NCBI GenBank assembly: GCA_964405335.1
Contig: CAYONP010000081.1
Location: 1 to 28,289 of the forward strand
Reading direction: 5' to 3'
Origin: CAYONP01 sp964405335
GTDB lineage: Bacteria; Armatimonadota; UBA10988
Length of the DNA: 28,289 bases
Shown: positions 26,561 to 28,289 of the stretch, piece after piece
Layout of the letters: each line of letters begins with the position of its first letter
How positions within the stretch are numbered: position 1 is the first letter of the stretch
The notes under the pieces: generated by a model
The model's input: only the letters and a program-made list of their open reading frames with translations
The model's database searches: none
What the model was told of the DNA's origin: nothing
Program-made: the position numbers and the translations under genes

Positions 26561-26645
26561 CGGGGTCAGGTCTCAAGACCAAGCACGTTGTAACGAGCCA
26601 GGGCGTAGACGGTAACAACCTGCGCGGAATCGAGACCTGACCCCG
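26561..26645. repeat. 85-bp element with 14-bp perfect inverted repeats, REP/MITE-like
   Basis: CGGGGTCAGGTCTC (26561-26574) is the exact inverse of GAGACCTGACCCCG (26632-26645). The interior has no coding sign. It begins 3 bases after the isomerase stop. Its size and GGGTCAGGTCTC-type ends recall extragenic palindromes mobilised by RAYT (Y1) transposases, but no transposase or second copy is in the window. It could also serve as a transcript end structure. Confidence 0.65.
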
Positions 26646-26706
26646 GGCCGTTGACGTTTGCGGGTGGCGTCGTTAGACTCGATTCGCCCGCGCTTGGAGG
26701 CTTCGC

Positions 26707-26844
26707 ATGGAACAGGGCATGGTCCAGACCAGTTTTCCCGGCGCCGCCGCGGCCGCGCTCTACATCCTCTTCGGCCTGACCGTGCTGAGCGTTGTGATCT
26801 ACCTCCAGAAGCGCGGCGGCGGCGAGAACCACGCCGAGAGTTGA
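26707..26844 (+). CDS. 45-residue single-pass membrane protein
   Basis: ATG at 26707 with GGAGG 6 bases upstream. The N-terminus is MEQGMVQTSFPGAAAAA, followed by a 20-residue hydrophobic helix (ALYILFGLTVLSVVIYLQ) and a charged tail, KRGGGENHAES. An optimal Shine-Dalgarno, one transmembrane helix and a basic cytoplasmic flank argue for a real gene. It ends one base from the glyA stop, convergent. Function unknown; too short for most gene callers. Confidence 0.65.
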   Translation: MEQGMVQTSFPGAAAAALYILFGLTVLSVVIYLQKRGGGENHAES

Positions 26845-26845
26845 G

Positions 26846-28123
26846 CTAACTCGGCAGATACCCCTCATACAACGGATGCGCCGCGCACAACGCCGCCACC
26901 CGCGCGCGAACCCGCTCGGTGACCGACTCATCGCCCAGGTGGTCGAGCACGTCGGCCATCAGGCCGGCTACCTCGCCGCAGGCCTCGCGGCCAAAACCAC
27001 GCGTCGTGATCGCCGGGGTGCCGAGCCGGATGCCGCTGGTCACGAATGGGCTCCGCTCGTCGAACGGGATGACGTTCTTGTTGACGCAGATGCCCGCCGC
27101 TTCGAGCGCGTTGGCCGCGTCGCGGCCGGTGATGTCCTGCGCGGTCAGGTCGACCAGCATCAGGTGGTTGTCGGTCCCGCCGCTGCACAGCCGGTAGCCG
27201 CGCTGCTGCAGCACCTCGGCCATGCGCGCCGCGTTGGCCACCACGTCGGCGGCGTACCGCCGGTAGGCCGGTGTCGCCGCCTCGGCCAGCATCACCGCCT
27301 TGGCCGCGATGCTGTGCATGAACGGCCCGCCCTGCTGGCCGGGAAAGACGGCGCGGTCGATCTCCTTGGCATACTGCTCGCGGCAGAGGATCATGCCGCC
27401 GCGCGGGCCGCGGAGCGTTTTGTGCGTGGTGAAGGTGACCACGTCGCACAGCGGCGTCGCGTCGGGATGCGCGCCGCCGGCAATCAGCCCCATCACGTGC
27501 GCCATGTCGGCCAGCAGATAGGCGCCGACCGAGTCGGCAATCGCGCGAAACCGCTCGACCTCGAACCAACGCGGGTACGCGCTGGCACCGAAGACAATCA
27601 TCCGCGGCCTGGTCTCGGTCGCCAGCCGGGCCACCTCGTCCATGTCGATCCGGCCGGTCTCTCGGCCGACGCCGTAGTGCGTGATGCGGTAGAGCTTGCC
27701 GCTGACGTTGAGCCCCATGCCGTGGGTCAGGTGCCCGCCATGGTTGAGTTCCAGGCTGAGAATGCCGTCGCCCGGCTCGAGCAACGCCTGATAAACGGCG
27801 GTGTTCGCCTGCGCGCCGGCGTGCGGCTGAGCGTTGACATGCCCGCAGCCGAAGAGCGCCTTGGCGCGGTCGATGACCAACTGCTCGATCGCGTCCATGT
27901 TGGCGCAGCCGTTGTAGTACCGTTTGGTTGGATACCCTTCGGCGTATTTGTTGCAAAAGACACTGCCCTGTGCGGCAAGGACCGCTTCGCTGGCGTAGTT
28001 CTCGCTGGCGATCAGGACGAGGGTCTCTTGCTGGCGCTCGACCTCGTCGCGCAGGATGGCGGCGGCCTGCGGGTCGGTGGCGAAGAGGGCGTCGGTGGGG
28101 CTCGGCGTGCGGGTGGTGATCAT
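26846..28123 (-). CDS. glyA: Serine hydroxymethyltransferase
   Basis: 425 residues; ATG at 28123 with GGAG 7 bases upstream. PLP enzyme that converts serine and tetrahydrofolate to glycine and 5,10-methylene-tetrahydrofolate, the main source of one-carbon units. Seen: the SENYASEAVLAAQGS block, YAEGYPTKRYYNG, the aldehyde/PLP-site VVTFTTHKTLRGPRGG with the Schiff-base Lys K235, and IRLGTPAITTRGF near the C-terminus. Length and motifs are standard. Its leader carries a ZTP riboswitch-like RNA and a near-consensus promoter, so it is probably controlled by folate one-carbon status. Confidence 0.97.
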   Translation of the reverse strand: MITTRTPSPTDALFATDPQAAAILRDEVERQQETLVLIASENYASEAVLAAQGSVFCNKYAEGYPTKRYYNGCANMDAIEQLVIDRAKALFGCGHVNAQPHAGAQANTAVYQALLEPGDGILSLELNHGGHLTHGMGLNVSGKLYRITHYGVGRETGRIDMDEVARLATETRPRMIVFGASAYPRWFEVERFRAIADSVGAYLLADMAHVMGLIAGGAHPDATPLCDVVTFTTHKTLRGPRGGMILCREQYAKEIDRAVFPGQQGGPFMHSIAAKAVMLAEAATPAYRRYAADVVANAARMAEVLQQRGYRLCSGGTDNHLMLVDLTAQDITGRDAANALEAAGICVNKNVIPFDERSPFVTSGIRLGTPAITTRGFGREACGEVAGLMADVLDHLGDESVTERVRARVAALCAAHPLYEGYLPS

Positions 28124-28151
28124 CTCGGTGCTCCGTCGGCAAGAGCTCGCG

Positions 28152-28230
28152 AAGCCCAGGCGAACGGCTCGCGTGGCCCCCGGCGGCGCTTCCCCGTGGT
28201 TGAATCCACGCCTCGCCAGTCGCGCACGAA
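28152..28230 (-). promoter_or_regulatory. ZTP (pfl) riboswitch upstream of glyA
   Basis: The minus-strand leader contains, in order, GCGACTGGCGA (from 28223), a hairpin CGTGG-ATTCAA-CCACG (28210-28195), CCACGGGGAAGCG (28199-28187) and GCCGTTCGCCTGGGC (28168-28154). These are the conserved segments and order of the ZTP/pfl aptamer, which senses ZTP/ZMP when 10-formyl-tetrahydrofolate is low and often precedes folate genes such as glyA. Just downstream, GCTC (28146-28143) could pair with GAGC (28133-28130) at the Shine-Dalgarno, hinting at translational control, but the stem is only 4 bp. Assigned by eye. Confidence 0.82.
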
Positions 28231-28254
28231 GGGGGGCGGATTTCCGCCACGCCG

Positions 28255-28283
28255 ATTATAGGCGGGCGCCGACCGGGCGTCAA
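28255..28283 (-). promoter_or_regulatory. Near-consensus sigma70-type promoter of glyA
   Basis: Minus strand: TTGACG (28283-28278), 17-base spacer, TATAAT (28260-28255). Matching 11 of 12 consensus bases, it is the best promoter in the window. It places the transcript start near 28248, leaving about 125 leader bases that contain the ZTP-like RNA. Confidence 0.75.
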
Positions 28284-28289
28284 CGCCGC

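Noticed and set aside
26876..28261. 461-residue frame opposite glyA
   Set aside because: Antisense shadow of a textbook glyA.

Overview
The window is dense, high-GC bacterial chromosome: about two thirds G+C by eye, 21 protein genes and no gap above about 200 bases. No tRNA, rRNA, CRISPR array or intact transposase was seen. The content (secreted S9, M6-like and S55 peptidases, a bacterial VHL-beta domain, expanded Uma2 genes, a dksA-like/lspA/rluD cluster) suits a Planctomycetota/PVC, Hydrogenedentota or Armatimonadota-like lineage. That placement is an impression, not a demonstrated affiliation.

Layout. 1-7.4 kb holds three exported peptidases: an S9A prolyl oligopeptidase (+), an M6-like HExxHxxGxxD metalloprotease (-), and a DPP-IV-type S9 peptidase (+) ending in a domain that aligns without gaps to the hydroxyproline-binding part of human VHL. 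7.4-11.0 kb is a tightly packed minus-strand operon of five Uma2-family (DUF820) paralogues with an isoprenylcysteine methyltransferase-like membrane protein inside it. 11.1-12.2 kb is one lower-GC gene with an HNH-like zinc-binding start, bracketed by a perfect 19-bp direct repeat, one copy of which contains the uvrB stop codon. This looks like an insertion between uvrB and the Uma2 operon. 12.3-14.8 kb is a VOC-fold gene followed by uvrB (-). 14.9-16.3 kb is an unrecognised secreted protein (+). 16.3-21.3 kb is a pfkB-type sugar kinase followed by a 1.3-kiloresidue SpoIVB-type (S55) peptidase with a propeller-like and Ig-like C-terminal half (-). 21.5-24.2 kb is a compact plus-strand operon with overlapping genes: rfbD, a DksA/TraR-like gene with a degenerate zinc finger, lspA and rluD. 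24.2-25.7 kb is a divergent pair: a degenerate sigma-factor-like gene and a LexA/CI-like S24 repressor whose nucleophile position is Cys. 25.8-26.9 kb has a sugar-phosphate isomerase/epimerase, an 85-bp inverted-repeat-bounded element and a 45-residue single-pass membrane protein. The window ends with glyA (-), preceded by a consensus-like promoter and a leader carrying the conserved segments of a ZTP (pfl) riboswitch.

The most interesting items are the peptidase-VHL fusion with all five hydroxyproline-pocket positions retained or conservatively changed, the Cys-for-Ser S24 repressor facing a degenerate sigma-like gene, the direct-repeat-flanked HNH-like gene at the uvrB end, and the mosaic Uma2 operon.
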